Shown here in pieces: positions 27,550 through 36,661 of a stretch of DNA of 64,000 nucleotides. This DNA is from Rhodospirillales bacterium (GTDB taxonomy: Bacteria; Pseudomonadota; Alphaproteobacteria; Rhodospirillales; SHVQ01). The DNA is taken from assembly GCA_009694195.1 (NCBI GenBank), contig SHVQ01000002.1:1-64000 (forward strand), given 5' to 3'. The notes under the pieces are model-generated. The model saw only the letters and a list, made by a program, of their open reading frames with translations, had not been told where the DNA came from and did not search any database. Both the position numbers and the translations under genes were made by a program. Position 1 is the stretch's first letter. The number at the start of each line of letters is the position of its first letter.

Positions 27550-27619
27550 TGTGACCTGCTCCCCGAGTTGCCCTTGTTCATGGGCGAAGTCTGTTCCGGC
27601 GATGCCCCACCGCGCGGCG

Positions 27620-27656
27620 TCCGCGTCAGCCGGCGGGGCTTTTCTTCGGGTTTTCA
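27620..27656 (+). repeat. 37-base direct repeat, copy 2
   Basis: TCCGCGTCAGCCGGCGGGGC then TTTTCTTCGGG; partner of 26194-26230. On the plus strand CCCC(A)CCG upstream and CGG(C)GGGG within the repeat could pair ahead of CTTTTCTT, a weak terminator-like structure. Confidence 0.55.
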
Positions 27657-28024
27657 GGATCGCCGGCCTTCTTGGGCGGGCCGGCGCGGCTCGCGATGAG
27701 GGCGTAGATCAGCTTCCGCACGAGAGCGTCGGCGCGGGCCATCTGTTTTTCCAGCACGAATCTCGGAACGATGATCAGCGAGGTCCGTTCGACTGCCGTC
27801 GCCGTGGCGGCTCGCGTCGTGTGATTGAGGAGCGCCATCTCGCCGAACACGCCGCCGGTCCCCAACGTCTGCAGAACCTTCCTCTGGCCGTCGATCGTGC
27901 GCGCGATTTCAACGAGCCCTTCTTCGATGAGAAGCAGGCTTTTTGCCGGATCGCCTTCGCTGAAAATGACCTGGCCCGGCTCGAAGGTGTAGACGATCGG
28001 CTCGGTCGCCGTCGTGACCGTCAC
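27626..28024 (-). CDS. cyclic nucleotide-binding domain protein
   Basis: 132 residues, a single cNMP-binding domain. TFEPGQVIFSEGDPAKSLLLIEEGLVEI forms the first beta strands and GGVFGEMALLNHTTRAATATA is the phosphate-binding cassette with the cAMP/cGMP-contacting Glu and Arg (FGEMALL, TRAA). No helix-turn-helix or other output domain follows; the tail is Lys/Pro-rich. Likely a small regulatory or partner-binding protein. The 3' end lies in a 37-base repeat also found at 26194-26230. Confidence 0.9.
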   Translation of the reverse strand: MTVTTATEPIVYTFEPGQVIFSEGDPAKSLLLIEEGLVEIARTIDGQRKVLQTLGTGGVFGEMALLNHTTRAATATAVERTSLIIVPRFVLEKQMARADALVRKLIYALIASRAGPPKKAGDPENPKKSPAG

Positions 28025-28183
28025 GACTGACTCCTTTGCTCCAAGGTCTTGTCACGGTAACGGTTTTTGATTCCGAGAGATAGGGTCCGCCGGAACGCGC
28101 GCTTTTCCCCCTGAAGCGGAAGCGCCGATTGCGGTGCCGGCGGAGCGCCATCCTGCTAGAGTGGCGGCAGGAACGCCCTGACA

Positions 28184-29497
28184 ATGTCCGCCCGTCTCAC
28201 GCGCCGAAGGGTTCTCGCCGCGCTTGCCGCGCTGCCGGCATGGCCCGCGCTCGCCCAGCTCCCGACCAATCCCGACGTCGTCATCGTGGGCGCCGGAATG
28301 GCCGGGCTCGCGGCGGCCAAATGGCTCATCGGAAAAGAGGCGTCGGTGGTCCTGCTGGAGGCGCGGAAACGCACGGGCGGCCGCGTGCTCACGGATACTC
28401 ACGCGTTCGGCATACCCGTCGACCTGGGCGCGGCGTGGCTGCATTCGGCCGATGCCAACCCGGTGACCCCGCTCGTCCGCGCGCTCGGGTTCCGAACCGT
28501 TCCCGACGACGAGGACCCGCGCCTCTATCTCGACGGCAAGGAAGCGAGCGAGCCCCAGTACCAAGGGTTCTTCGATGCCTATGAGCGGCTGGTGAATGCC
28601 GTGGACGAGGCGGCGGACGAAGAAGACGACATGGCGGTGACGAGGGCGGCGCCCCCGAAGACGCATTCCGACCGGCTCGCTCACGCGCGCTTCGGCGCGT
28701 TGGAGGCGGGCATGGAAACCGGCCGGCTTTCCGTCAAGGACGTGGCGGTCCAACAGCGCACGGGCGTCGAATGGATGCTGCCGGACGGGTTCGGGACGTT
28801 CGTCAACGCCTATGCCAAAGGACTGCCGGTAAAGCTCGACGCCAGGGTCGAGCGCGTGCGGCTGACGCGCGAGGGCGTGATCGTCGACTCGACCGCCGGC
28901 ACGATCGCCGCAAAGGCCGTCATTGTGACGGTTTCGGCGGCGCTCCTCGCCGAAGGCGCCATTCAGTTCGATCCGCCTCTGCCGGACTGGAAGCGGGAAT
29001 CATTCGAACGGCTGCCCATGGGCCTCGTCGACAAGATCGCCCTTCAATTCAAGGACAATGCCTTCGGCGATCTGGAATTCACGACGTGTTACGTGAAGAA
29101 CGGGAGCGGCCCTGTTCTCGCCTCCCTCGTGCGCCCGTTCGGGGACGAGCTCGCCGTTTGCTTCGTCGGGGGCACGCTTGCCCGCGACCTCGAAAAGGCA
29201 GGCGATGCGGCCGCGATCGACCTCGCGCTCAACAACCTCCGTTCCGTCTTCGGCCACGCGATCCGCAAGGAATTCAAGAAAGGCGTGTTTACGCGCTGGG
29301 GGAGCGATCCGTTCGCCAAGGGCTCCTACGCCTTCGCCCAAGTCGGACATCACGACAAGCGCGCGCTCCTCGCAAAACCGGTCGGCCGCCTCTTTTTCGC
29401 GGGCGAAGCCTGCGCCTCCGAGTGGCCGACGCACGTGGCGGGCGCCTTCCTCTCCGGCGTCGAGGCGGCGAAGGCCGCGATAAAAGAGATCCGCTGA
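28184..29497 (+). CDS. flavin monoamine oxidase family protein
   Basis: 437 residues. Basic, twin-Arg-like N-terminus (MSARLTRRRVLAALAALPAWPALAQ) suggests export by Tat. FAD Rossmann motif DVVIVGAGMAGLAAAKWL (~32-49), then LEARKRTGGRV and DLGAAWLHSADANP, typical of amine oxidases/spermine oxidases; the C-terminal FAD motif is LFFAGEACASEWPTHVAGAFLSG. Predicted to oxidise polyamines or other amines in the periplasm. Substrate not determinable. Confidence 0.9.
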   Translation: MSARLTRRRVLAALAALPAWPALAQLPTNPDVVIVGAGMAGLAAAKWLIGKEASVVLLEARKRTGGRVLTDTHAFGIPVDLGAAWLHSADANPVTPLVRALGFRTVPDDEDPRLYLDGKEASEPQYQGFFDAYERLVNAVDEAADEEDDMAVTRAAPPKTHSDRLAHARFGALEAGMETGRLSVKDVAVQQRTGVEWMLPDGFGTFVNAYAKGLPVKLDARVERVRLTREGVIVDSTAGTIAAKAVIVTVSAALLAEGAIQFDPPLPDWKRESFERLPMGLVDKIALQFKDNAFGDLEFTTCYVKNGSGPVLASLVRPFGDELAVCFVGGTLARDLEKAGDAAAIDLALNNLRSVFGHAIRKEFKKGVFTRWGSDPFAKGSYAFAQVGHHDKRALLAKPVGRLFFAGEACASEWPTHVAGAFLSGVEAAKAAIKEIR

Positions 29498-29613
29498 CGC
29501 AGGGGGTCGCGTCGAATATGCCGACCGCGGCGGCTTGACAGCCCTGCCGATCGCCGCCACCCTCCGGCCCAGAAAAACCTGCGGACTTCCGCATTTTGTA
29601 GTGAGGCAATGAC

Positions 29614-30222
29614 ATGGTACGGACGTTTGCGCTTGGCTTTATTTCGACAATCGTGCTCGCGGTCGTCCTGCTGGCGACGGGACCGGCCGCCGCCCACACG
29701 TTCGGCGGCGCGGCCGACGGCGGGTTTTATGAAGGCTTCATCCACCCCTTCCTCGGGCTCGATCACATGCTCGCCATGGTCGCCGTCGGCTTGTGGGCGG
29801 CGCACCTGGGCGGAAGCGCGCGGCTCCGGGTGCCGGCCACGTTCGTCACCGTGATGGCGGCGGGCGGCATCGTCGGGGCGGCGGGCATCTCCATTTCCTT
29901 CGTCGAAGCGGCGATTGCCCTTTCCGTCGTGGCGCTGGGAGGCTTGGTCATGGCGCGCGTGCGGATGCCGCTTGCCGCCGGGATGGCCCTCGTCGGAGCC
30001 TTTGCGATCTTCCACGGCCACGCCCACGGCGCCGAGATCCCGGACGCCGCATCCCCCGCCGTCTACGCGCTCGGCTTCGCGCTCGCGACGGCAGTGTTGC
30101 ACGGCGTCGGGCTTACGGCTGGGATCGTTCTCGGGCGCACACAGGATGCGGCGGGTATCCGCGCCCTCAGGATTGCGGGCGGCGGAATCGCGACTGCCGG
30201 CGTTTTCCTACTCGTGATGTAG
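29614..30222 (+). CDS. HupE/UreJ family membrane protein (candidate nickel/cobalt transporter)
   Basis: 202 residues. Signal-like first helix, then GGFYEGFIHPFLGLDHMLAMVAVGLWAA, the HP-x5-HD-x2-HM metal-binding signature of HupE/UreJ, and FHGHAHGAEIP, the second His-rich motif, with about six further transmembrane helices. Family members import Ni2+ or Co2+ for hydrogenase, urease or cobalamin. With a large cobalamin cluster a few kilobases away, cobalt is a reasonable guess, but no gene adjacency proves it. Confidence 0.88.
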   Translation: MVRTFALGFISTIVLAVVLLATGPAAAHTFGGAADGGFYEGFIHPFLGLDHMLAMVAVGLWAAHLGGSARLRVPATFVTVMAAGGIVGAAGISISFVEAAIALSVVALGGLVMARVRMPLAAGMALVGAFAIFHGHAHGAEIPDAASPAVYALGFALATAVLHGVGLTAGIVLGRTQDAAGIRALRIAGGGIATAGVFLLVM

Positions 30223-30229
30223 AGATCCG

Positions 30230-30814
30230 GTGGCCCTGGCTCCCTTTAGACTTCTGCAGGTCATCGCGGCCGCGGGTCTCCTCCTCGCGCTCTCCACCGG
30301 AGGGCACGCCCGCGCCCAGACGGCGCCGCTACTGCCGGGAGCGCCCAGGATCGACGACGTGCGGCCGAAGGCCGAGGCCGGCGACGCGGACGCCCAATTC
30401 AAGCTCGGCCTGATCTATGAGAACGGGATCGGCGTCGAGGCGTCGTCCCGCGATGCCTTTCTCTGGTACGAGAAGGCCATGCGGCAGGGCCACGCCGGGT
30501 CGATGACGGCGCTGGGCGACATGTATTTCGACGGATCAGGGTCCGACCCGGACCCCTCGATGGCGACCTTCTGGTATCTGAAGGCGGCGGCCAAGGGCCA
30601 TGCCCTCGCACAAGCGAAGATCGGCTATGCCTACGCCATTGGTCTTGCCGTGCAGCAGGATACGGCGCTCGCCTACTATTGGCTGACGCGCGCCGTCCGC
30701 GCGGGCGAGGAGTCCATGCTGCCGCTGCTCGAGCGCGTGAAGGGTGCCCTCGAGCCCGACGAGGCCGCGCGCGCCCGCGTCCTCTTCGAAGAGGCGGGCC
30801 TGCCGCCGCCGTAA
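30230..30814 (+). CDS. Sel1-repeat (SLR) secreted protein
   Basis: 194 residues from GTG 30230. Signal peptide (MALAPFRLLQVIAAAGLLLALSTGGHARA) followed by three to four Sel1 repeats: AQFKLGLIYENGIGV..DAFLWYEKAM, GSMTALGDMYFDG..MATFWYLKAA and AQAKIGYAYAIGLAV..LAYYWLTRAV. Such solenoids bind partner proteins in the envelope. It follows HupE after 7 bases, so co-transcription is likely. Confidence 0.88.
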   Translation: MALAPFRLLQVIAAAGLLLALSTGGHARAQTAPLLPGAPRIDDVRPKAEAGDADAQFKLGLIYENGIGVEASSRDAFLWYEKAMRQGHAGSMTALGDMYFDGSGSDPDPSMATFWYLKAAAKGHALAQAKIGYAYAIGLAVQQDTALAYYWLTRAVRAGEESMLPLLERVKGALEPDEAARARVLFEEAGLPPP

Positions 30815-30823
30815 GTGCGGCGG

Positions 30824-31903
30824 CTATGAGCGGCGGGTGCCCTGCTCGCGGGCGAGCAGCCGGCGCTTTCGCGCGACGCCCCAGCGATAGCCGGTGAGCT
30901 TGCCGCCGGCACCGACGGCGCGGTGGCAGGGCACCACGAGCGCGACCGGGTTGCGCCCGCACGCGTGGCCGACGGCGCGGGCGGCGGTGGGTTTCCCGAT
31001 CGCCGTCGCGATCTCGCCGTAGCTTCGGGTCTCGCCTTTCGGGATCGCGCGAAGCGCTTGCCAGACCCGCCGTTCGAACGCGGTCGCCCGCACGTCGAGC
31101 GGCAGGTTTGCGTCAGGCTCGCCGCTCTCCAAGGACCGGAGCACGCTCGCAAGCCAAGATTTAAGCGAAGCGTCGTCGCGCGCGATCAAGGCATGGGGGA
31201 ATTCGCCCCTCAGCGCGCCTTCGAGCTCCGCGTCCGAATCGCCGAGGCTGACCATGGCGATGCCCCGGGCGGTCGCCGCGACGAGAATGCGGCCCAGGGG
31301 ACAGGTCCCGATCGTGTATGAAATGGCGGTGCCGCGGCCGCCGCGCGCGTAGGATGCCGGCGTCATGCCGAGCGCGGCGGGCGCCATCTCGTAAAGGCGG
31401 CTCGATGAGCCGAATCCCGCCTCGTAGAGCGCGCCGGTCACCGGCTCGCCGTTCTTGAGCGAGGCCTTGAGCCTGGAAAGACGCAAGGTCGCCGCGTAGG
31501 CGCGGGGCGAAACGCCCGCCGCCGCCTTGAAGACGCGCTGCAAATGGAAGGGGCTCATTTTGAACGTCTCCGCGAGCTGGGCAAGCGTGGGGATGCTCTC
31601 CGTCGATTGGGCGAGCGTCTTGCAAATGCGGGCGACCAGCGTCCGCCTGGGATCGGAGGCCACCTCCGGCCGGCAGCGCCGGCAGGGGCGGAAGCCGGAG
31701 CGCCGGGCCTCCTTCGGGTCGGCGAAAAACCGGACGTGGACGCGGAGCGGGCGGCGGCTGGCGCAGGAGGGGCGGCAGAAGATGCCGGTCGAGCGCACCG
31801 CGTAAACAAACGCGCCGTCGGAGGCGCGGTCGCGAGCGAGCACCCGCCGCCAACGGTCGTTGTCGCTCAAGGGGATGGCCGGGATCGTTTCCATGGCGCC
31901 CAT
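30824..31903 (-). CDS. ada: bifunctional Ada: methylated-DNA repair methyltransferase and transcriptional activator
   Basis: 359 residues. Zinc N-domain with four Cys (C43, C47, C74, C77 in FCRPSC and PCRRC) that accepts methyl groups from phosphotriesters; AraC-type helix-turn-helix (~90-185, MSPFHLQRVFKAAAGVSPRAY); O6-methylguanine methyltransferase C-domain with the active site GRNPVALVVPCHRAVG (Cys326). All key residues are present, so it should both repair alkylation damage and switch on its regulon. Convergent with the Sel1 gene. Confidence 0.95.
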   Translation of the reverse strand: MGAMETIPAIPLSDNDRWRRVLARDRASDGAFVYAVRSTGIFCRPSCASRRPLRVHVRFFADPKEARRSGFRPCRRCRPEVASDPRRTLVARICKTLAQSTESIPTLAQLAETFKMSPFHLQRVFKAAAGVSPRAYAATLRLSRLKASLKNGEPVTGALYEAGFGSSSRLYEMAPAALGMTPASYARGGRGTAISYTIGTCPLGRILVAATARGIAMVSLGDSDAELEGALRGEFPHALIARDDASLKSWLASVLRSLESGEPDANLPLDVRATAFERRVWQALRAIPKGETRSYGEIATAIGKPTAARAVGHACGRNPVALVVPCHRAVGAGGKLTGYRWGVARKRRLLAREQGTRRS

Positions 31904-31966
31904 CGTACAGCTCGGGAGCCCGAATTCTATCCGGAGCTTGCGCCCGAACTTTCGACCATGCTCTAG

Positions 31967-32692
31967 CTAGCCCAAGCGGTGCAGAGCCTCGCCGTGGCGC
32001 TTCAGCCAGGCCCGCGCCGGCACCATTTCGCCGGTCAGGGTCGCGACAAGCTGCCAGAAGCGCGGTCCGTGGTTCTTCTCGATCAGGTGGGCGACCTCGT
32101 GCGCGACCACGTAATCGCGGACGAAATCGGGGACGAAAATCAGCCGCCAGCAGAACGAGATCGCGCCGGAGGCGGCGCACGAGCCCCAGAGCGAGCGCGT
32201 GTCGCGGACGCTGATCCGCTTCACGGTGCGTCCGACACCATCGGCTTTTGCGAGCGTCTCATCGGTGAGCGTGGCGCGCGCCTCGCGCTTCAGCCAGTCG
32301 CGCACGCGGCGGGCCAAATGCTCGGGCTTGCCGGAGACGCAGATCGCGCCCCCTTCGGCCCAGACGGAGCCGCGCGTTCCCGGCGCATGGCGGATGCGGT
32401 GCGGAATGCCGCGGAGCGGCACGACGGCGCCGTCGGCGAACGCGAGCCTCGGCGGCAAGGCCGCGAGCCGCCGGACGATCCAAGCGGCTTCGCGCCGCGC
32501 GAGGTCGAGGCCCTCGATCTCCGCCGTGAACAGCGGCAACGTCACGACCGCCCCGTCGTTCGCGAGATCGATGTTGAGCGTGATCCGGCGCGCCCGCCGG
32601 CTGCGCCGGAGGCGCAGCGGGATCGCCGCGCCTTCGATTTCGAGGGCGTAAACTTTGGCGGACTCGCGCTTGGTGTCGCGGCGTCGCCTCAT
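31967..32692 (-). CDS. YgjP-type M48-like metallopeptidase (DUF45)
   Basis: 241 residues. The zinc signature HEVAHLIEKNHGPRFW (HExxH plus downstream His) and the preceding RDTRSLWGSCAASGAISFCWRL segment are diagnostic for the YgjP/DUF45 group of soluble peptidases. N-terminus basic (MRRRRDTKRESAK). ATG 32692 overlaps the stop of the DapA-family gene by 4 bases. Cellular role of the family is poorly known. Confidence 0.9.
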   Translation of the reverse strand: MRRRRDTKRESAKVYALEIEGAAIPLRLRRSRRARRITLNIDLANDGAVVTLPLFTAEIEGLDLARREAAWIVRRLAALPPRLAFADGAVVPLRGIPHRIRHAPGTRGSVWAEGGAICVSGKPEHLARRVRDWLKREARATLTDETLAKADGVGRTVKRISVRDTRSLWGSCAASGAISFCWRLIFVPDFVRDYVVAHEVAHLIEKNHGPRFWQLVATLTGEMVPARAWLKRHGEALHRLG

Positions 32693-33612
32693 GCAGCCAG
32701 CGGAAGCGGGAACCCGATCGCGTCGAAGCCGTCGAAGAGCGCCTTCGCCTTCTCCTTGTTGAGACGCACGAGCGGCGCCCGGATGTTGCTCCACGACCGG
32801 TCGCCCGTATGGCGCGCCATCAGCTCCTTCAACGCGGCGCTCAAGGGGAATTGCGATATGGTCTTCCGGACGGCGCAGAGCTTTTCGTTCGCCGCGTCGA
32901 CATTCTGCCCTTTCTTGAAGCCGGCGAAGACCTGCTGGGCGAGCGCGGAGCCGACGTTGGCGCAGGCCGTGATGCAGCCGGCGCCGCCCTCTTTCAAGAG
33001 CGGCAACAAATGATTGTCGGCGCCGGAGAACACGGCGAAACCCGGGAAATTGCGGGCCGCGCCGACCATGTTCTCGAGCACGCCCGAGCTGTCCTTCATG
33101 CCGGCCACCGTATCGCCGTAACGCTTTCGCAGCATCTCGATCAGCTCATAGGTGATCGGAACGCCCGACATCTGCGGGAAATGATAGAGATAAAGACGGA
33201 AGCGGGATTCGCCGATCTTCTCGATCACTTCGGAGAAGAACGCGAACAGCCCCTCGTCGCTCACGTTTTTGTAATAGAAGGGCGGCAGCATCAGGACGCC
33301 GCGCGCCCCCGCCTTCACCGCCGCGCGGGTGACCTCGATCGCATCCTCGAGCGCGCATGCGCCGGTCCCCGGCATGAGCGCGTCGCCCGGGACGCCCGCC
33401 TCGACGAGCTTGTCAACGAGCGCGATCCGCTCCTTCACGGTGAAGGAGTTCGCCTCGCCCGTGGTGCCGAGAATGGCGAGCCCGTCGCAGCCGTTCTGCA
33501 GAAGCCAGCGGCAGTGGCGCGCGAGCAACGGGATGTTCGGCTTCGAATCGCCCGTCATCGGCGTCAGCGCGGCGGCGAGAACGCCGCTGAGGATCTTCGG
33601 CTTGTCGGTCAC
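32689..33612 (-). CDS. dihydrodipicolinate synthase/N-acetylneuraminate lyase family protein
   Basis: 307 residues, (beta/alpha)8 aldolase. ILGTTGEANSFTVKER is the family phosphate-binding motif, the catalytic Tyr143 lies in LYLYHFP and the Schiff-base Lys173 in GMKDSSG. Sequence details (GTTGEANSF, LMLPPFYYKNVSDEG) fit the branch that includes 4-hydroxy-2-oxoglutarate aldolase-like and other sugar-acid aldolases rather than true DapA. Upstream gene is a UPF0260 protein, downstream YgjP; function of the unit is unclear. Confidence 0.88.
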   Translation of the reverse strand: MTDKPKILSGVLAAALTPMTGDSKPNIPLLARHCRWLLQNGCDGLAILGTTGEANSFTVKERIALVDKLVEAGVPGDALMPGTGACALEDAIEVTRAAVKAGARGVLMLPPFYYKNVSDEGLFAFFSEVIEKIGESRFRLYLYHFPQMSGVPITYELIEMLRKRYGDTVAGMKDSSGVLENMVGAARNFPGFAVFSGADNHLLPLLKEGGAGCITACANVGSALAQQVFAGFKKGQNVDAANEKLCAVRKTISQFPLSAALKELMARHTGDRSWSNIRAPLVRLNKEKAKALFDGFDAIGFPLPLAA

Positions 33613-33624
33613 GGGAGCGTCTCC

Positions 33625-34074
33625 TTATTTGGGCCAATCGACGATTCGGCTCTCAACGTCGAGCACGGGGTCTTCCGAGATCGCGCGCCCACGCACGGAG
33701 ATGCCGGCCTGGTGCACCGATTCGGGACTCCCCGAAACGAGAGGGTGCCAGCCGGGCAAGTCCTTGCCCTCCCAGAGCAGCCGGTAGGCGCACGTGGACG
33801 GCAACCATTTAAACCGCGCCACGGCTTCGGGCGTCAAGACTTCGCAGTCGGGGACGATCGACTTGCGTTTCGCGTAGTTGCCGCAACGGCACGTCTTCAG
33901 ATCGAGCAGCCGGCAGGCGACATCGGTGTAGGCGATCACGCCGGTCTCGGCGTCCTCGAGCTTGTTGAGACAGCATTTGCCGCAACCGTCGCAGAGCGAC
34001 TCCCACTCCGTCGGCGTCATCTGGTCGAGCCGCTTCCGCCGCCAGAACGGAGTCGTCTCGCCGTCTTTCGTCAT
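33625..34074 (-). CDS. UPF0260/YcgN family Cys-rich protein, paralog 2
   Basis: 149 residues. Conserved Cys motif [14 protein letters not shown], then [17 protein letters not shown] and CEVLTP, a ferredoxin-like or zinc/iron-chelating cluster pattern seen in the UPF0260 (YkgJ-related) family. ATG 34074 overlaps the stop of the upstream paralog by 4 bases. Likely metal-binding; role unknown. Confidence 0.88.
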   Translation of the reverse strand: MTKDGETTPFWRRKRLDQMTPTEWESLCDGCGKCCLNKLEDAETGVIAYTDVACRLLDLKTCRCGNYAKRKSIVPDCEVLTPEAVARFKWLPSTCAYRLLWEGKDLPGWHPLVSGSPESVHQAGISVRGRAISEDPVLDVESRIVDWPK

Positions 34075-34532
34075 GCCGGCCATTCGACGATGCGCTCCTC
34101 AGGTCTCGCGCATTCGCGCTCCGACACCATGCGCCCGCGGACGGAAATGCCGGCGCGATGGACGCTCTCGGAGTCGCCCGAGACGAGCGGATGCCAGGCG
34201 TAGAGATCCCGGCCCGCGGCGACGAGCCGATAGGCGCAGGTGCCGGGCAGCCACGAAAGCGTCGCAACCTTGGCCGGCGTCAGGACGACGCAATCGGGGA
34301 CGAAGCGCTTGCGGTCAGCGTAGCTCGAACACCGGCAGGTGTCCGGATCGAGGAGCCGGCAGGCGACGTCCGTCTGGCGGAGAGCCCCCGTCTTCGGATC
34401 ATCGACCTTGCCGAGGCAGCACTTGCCGCACCCGTCGCAGAGCGATTCCCACTCGTCCCTCGTCATCTCGGCGAGCGTTTTCTCGCGCCAGAACGGAATC
34501 TCGCGGTCGGCCACGGAATTCATCTCTCCCAC
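34071..34532 (-). CDS. UPF0260/YcgN family Cys-rich protein, paralog 1
   Basis: 153 residues from GTG 34532, which has GGGAGGG at a 6-base distance; the later ATG 34523 sits too close to any such site. Shares the motif [31 protein letters not shown] and [21 protein letters not shown] with paralog 2 immediately downstream: a tandem duplication. Follows cobB after a 34-base gap on the same strand. Confidence 0.88.
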   Translation of the reverse strand: MGEMNSVADREIPFWREKTLAEMTRDEWESLCDGCGKCCLGKVDDPKTGALRQTDVACRLLDPDTCRCSSYADRKRFVPDCVVLTPAKVATLSWLPGTCAYRLVAAGRDLYAWHPLVSGDSESVHRAGISVRGRMVSERECARPEERIVEWPA

Positions 34533-34566
34533 GTAATCCCTCCCGCCGGGATTGGCAACAACGGGA

Positions 34567-35904
34567 TCACGGCTGCGCGGCCCGGTCGATGAGATGAAGA
34601 AACGACCCCATCACGCGCCCGGCGACGAGGCCGAACGCCCCGAGATCCCGTTGGCGCGCGTCGGTGCATCCGAAGAGGGCATCGCCCGGGCCCTCAGCGA
34701 CGGTGCGCGCGTAGTGAAACTCGTGGCCGCGAAAGCGGGCACCTTTGCGGCCGAGCGGCGTGTCCTGGGCAAGCGCCGCCTCGCGGTATCCGAGATGAAG
34801 ACGGCGGTCGGCGAACGACGTTTCGAGCGGCAAGAGATCGGCCATCGCGTGCCTGCGGCCGTCCGCATCCACCAGGCCGCGGCCGAGAACCATGTAGCCG
34901 CCGCATTCGCCGAACAGGATGGCGCCGGCGGCGGCCGCCCGGCGAAGCCCCTCGAGGAAGCCGCAGGCATGGGCGAGCGTGCCGGCGTGAAGCTCGGGAT
35001 AGCCGCCGGGAAGATAGACCGCGTCCGCGCGCGTGTCGGGGGCTTCTCCGGCAAGCGGCGAAAAGGTCCCGATCTCGGCCCCGGCCTTCCGCCAGCCGTC
35101 GAGCACGAGCGGATAGGCGAACTGGAACGCCCGGTCTTCGGCGACGGCGATGCGCTGTCCGAGCGGCGGGATCGCGGGCGAGGGTCGATCGTCCACGGGG
35201 AAGGACCGCCCGCGGCGGGCGAGGCCGCGCAGCCTCTCGATATCGACGTGGGCCGCGACGATGTCGGCGGCGCGGTCGAGGAATCGATCAAGGTCGGCGT
35301 GCTCGGCCGCCTGCACGAGCCCGAGGTGGCGCTCCGGCAACGCGAGCGCGGGGTCGCGCGGGATGCAGCCGAGCACCGGGACTTCGGGCACCGAGGCAGC
35401 GGTCGCGGCGCGGAGAATTTCGGCGTGGCGATCGCCGCTCACCCGGTTGAAGACGACGCCCGCCAACGGAAGACCCGGGCGATGGCTGGCGAAGCCGCGC
35501 ACGACCGCGGCGGCGGATGCGCCTTGCGCGCGCGCATCGACGACGAGGATCACCGGCCACCCCAGGAGCTCGGCCAAGTCGGCAGTGGATGCGCGCTCGC
35601 CGTCGGCGCCGTCGAACAGACCCATCACGCCTTCGCAGACGACGAGGTCGGCGTCGCGACCGAGCGCCGCCGTCGCGGCGTCGATGGTCGCCGGCCGCAT
35701 CGCCCAGCAGTCGAGGTTGAGGCAGGACCGCCCGCTCGCGGCCGCGTGGAAGCGGGGGTCGATGTAATCGGGGCCGGCCTTGGCCGACGAGACGGCGATG
35801 CCATCGCGCACGAGGCCGCGAAGCAGCGCCAGCGTGAACACGGTCTTGCCGTGGCCGGAGGCCGGCGCCGCGATCACGATCCCGGGCGGCGACGCGCGCG
35901 TCAT
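34567..35904 (-). CDS. cobB: cobyrinic acid a,c-diamide synthase
   Basis: 445 residues; amidates the a and c acetate side chains of (hydrogeno)cobyrinic acid with glutamine and ATP. N-terminal dethiobiotin-synthetase-like ATPase ([32 protein letters not shown]) and C-terminal class I glutaminase with Cys ~336 in [11 protein letters not shown] and the GHEFHY segment. Sits between the SCO1 gene (16-base gap) and two UPF0260 genes. Works late in the corrin pathway encoded on both sides. Confidence 0.95.
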   Translation of the reverse strand: MTRASPPGIVIAAPASGHGKTVFTLALLRGLVRDGIAVSSAKAGPDYIDPRFHAAASGRSCLNLDCWAMRPATIDAATAALGRDADLVVCEGVMGLFDGADGERASTADLAELLGWPVILVVDARAQGASAAAVVRGFASHRPGLPLAGVVFNRVSGDRHAEILRAATAASVPEVPVLGCIPRDPALALPERHLGLVQAAEHADLDRFLDRAADIVAAHVDIERLRGLARRGRSFPVDDRPSPAIPPLGQRIAVAEDRAFQFAYPLVLDGWRKAGAEIGTFSPLAGEAPDTRADAVYLPGGYPELHAGTLAHACGFLEGLRRAAAAGAILFGECGGYMVLGRGLVDADGRRHAMADLLPLETSFADRRLHLGYREAALAQDTPLGRKGARFRGHEFHYARTVAEGPGDALFGCTDARQRDLGAFGLVAGRVMGSFLHLIDRAAQP

Positions 35905-35920
35905 CGGACGGGCATCCCGA

Positions 35921-36547
35921 TCACAGGTGGTCCTTCAACCGGCGCACCATCCCGTCCGCGTCGATGCCGTGGGAGAAATGCGTGCGGAATTGCCCGTCCG
36001 GGCCCATGAGATAGATGATGGACGTGTGATCCATCAGGTACTCCTGCTCGCCGGCGCCTTCGGGGCGCACTTTGGCGTAGTAGACGCGGTATTTGCGGGA
36101 AACGTCGGCGACCTGATCCGTCGTCCCGGTGAGCGCGACGAGGCGCGGATGAAAATGGCGGACGTACTCTTTCAGATGCTCGGCCGTGTCGCGCTCCGGA
36201 TCGACGGTGACGAGGATGGGCACCACCGAAGCCGCCTTGTCGCCGAGCTTGTTGAGGGCCTCGCCCATCACGGTCAGCGTATTGGGGCAGACATCCGGGC
36301 AATAGGTGAAACCGAAATAGATCAACATGGAGCGGCCGGCGAAGTCGCGCTCCGTCACCGTTTTGCCGTTGTGATCGACGAGCGTGAACGGCCCGCCGAT
36401 CACCGTCCGGCTGGGGCCGCCCTCCGGCTTCGATGCGCCCGTGGACGCCGGCGGAAAGTCGAACACCACGCGCAGCAGAAGGATCACCACAGCCGCGACG
36501 AGGAGGCCGATGACAATGGCGAAAATCCGGCTCGGGGGAAAGGACAT
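35921..36547 (-). CDS. SCO1/SenC/PrrC family copper chaperone
   Basis: 208 residues. N-terminal membrane anchor (IFAIVIGLLVAAVVILLLRVVF, ~8-29) and a periplasmic thioredoxin fold with the copper ligands Cys83 and Cys87 (TYCPDVCPNT) and His174 (MDHTSIIYLM). Delivers copper to the CuA site of cytochrome oxidase, evidence of aerobic respiration. ATG 36547; a longer in-frame extension upstream is a shadow of cbiD on the other strand. First gene of the sco1-cobB unit. Confidence 0.94.
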   Translation of the reverse strand: MSFPPSRIFAIVIGLLVAAVVILLLRVVFDFPPASTGASKPEGGPSRTVIGGPFTLVDHNGKTVTERDFAGRSMLIYFGFTYCPDVCPNTLTVMGEALNKLGDKAASVVPILVTVDPERDTAEHLKEYVRHFHPRLVALTGTTDQVADVSRKYRVYYAKVRPEGAGEQEYLMDHTSIIYLMGPDGQFRTHFSHGIDADGMVRRLKDHL

Positions 36548-36661
36548 GGGATGATTATCGGGCTCTTGAGCCCGAATTTCCATGCGCGATGTGCAGGGCG
36601 CATGTGACGGGCGGCACTGACGGAGTGGCAAGAGCGGACATCCCCGCGTTACACTTCCGGC

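Noticed and set aside
36548-36661. Cobalamin riboswitch ahead of cbiD, and likewise ahead of cbiX, cobD and cobS/cobT
   Set aside because: The B12-box (AGCCAGGAGACC-like) and the conserved GCCACTG arrangement were looked for by eye in these gaps and not found; a covariance-model search would be decisive.
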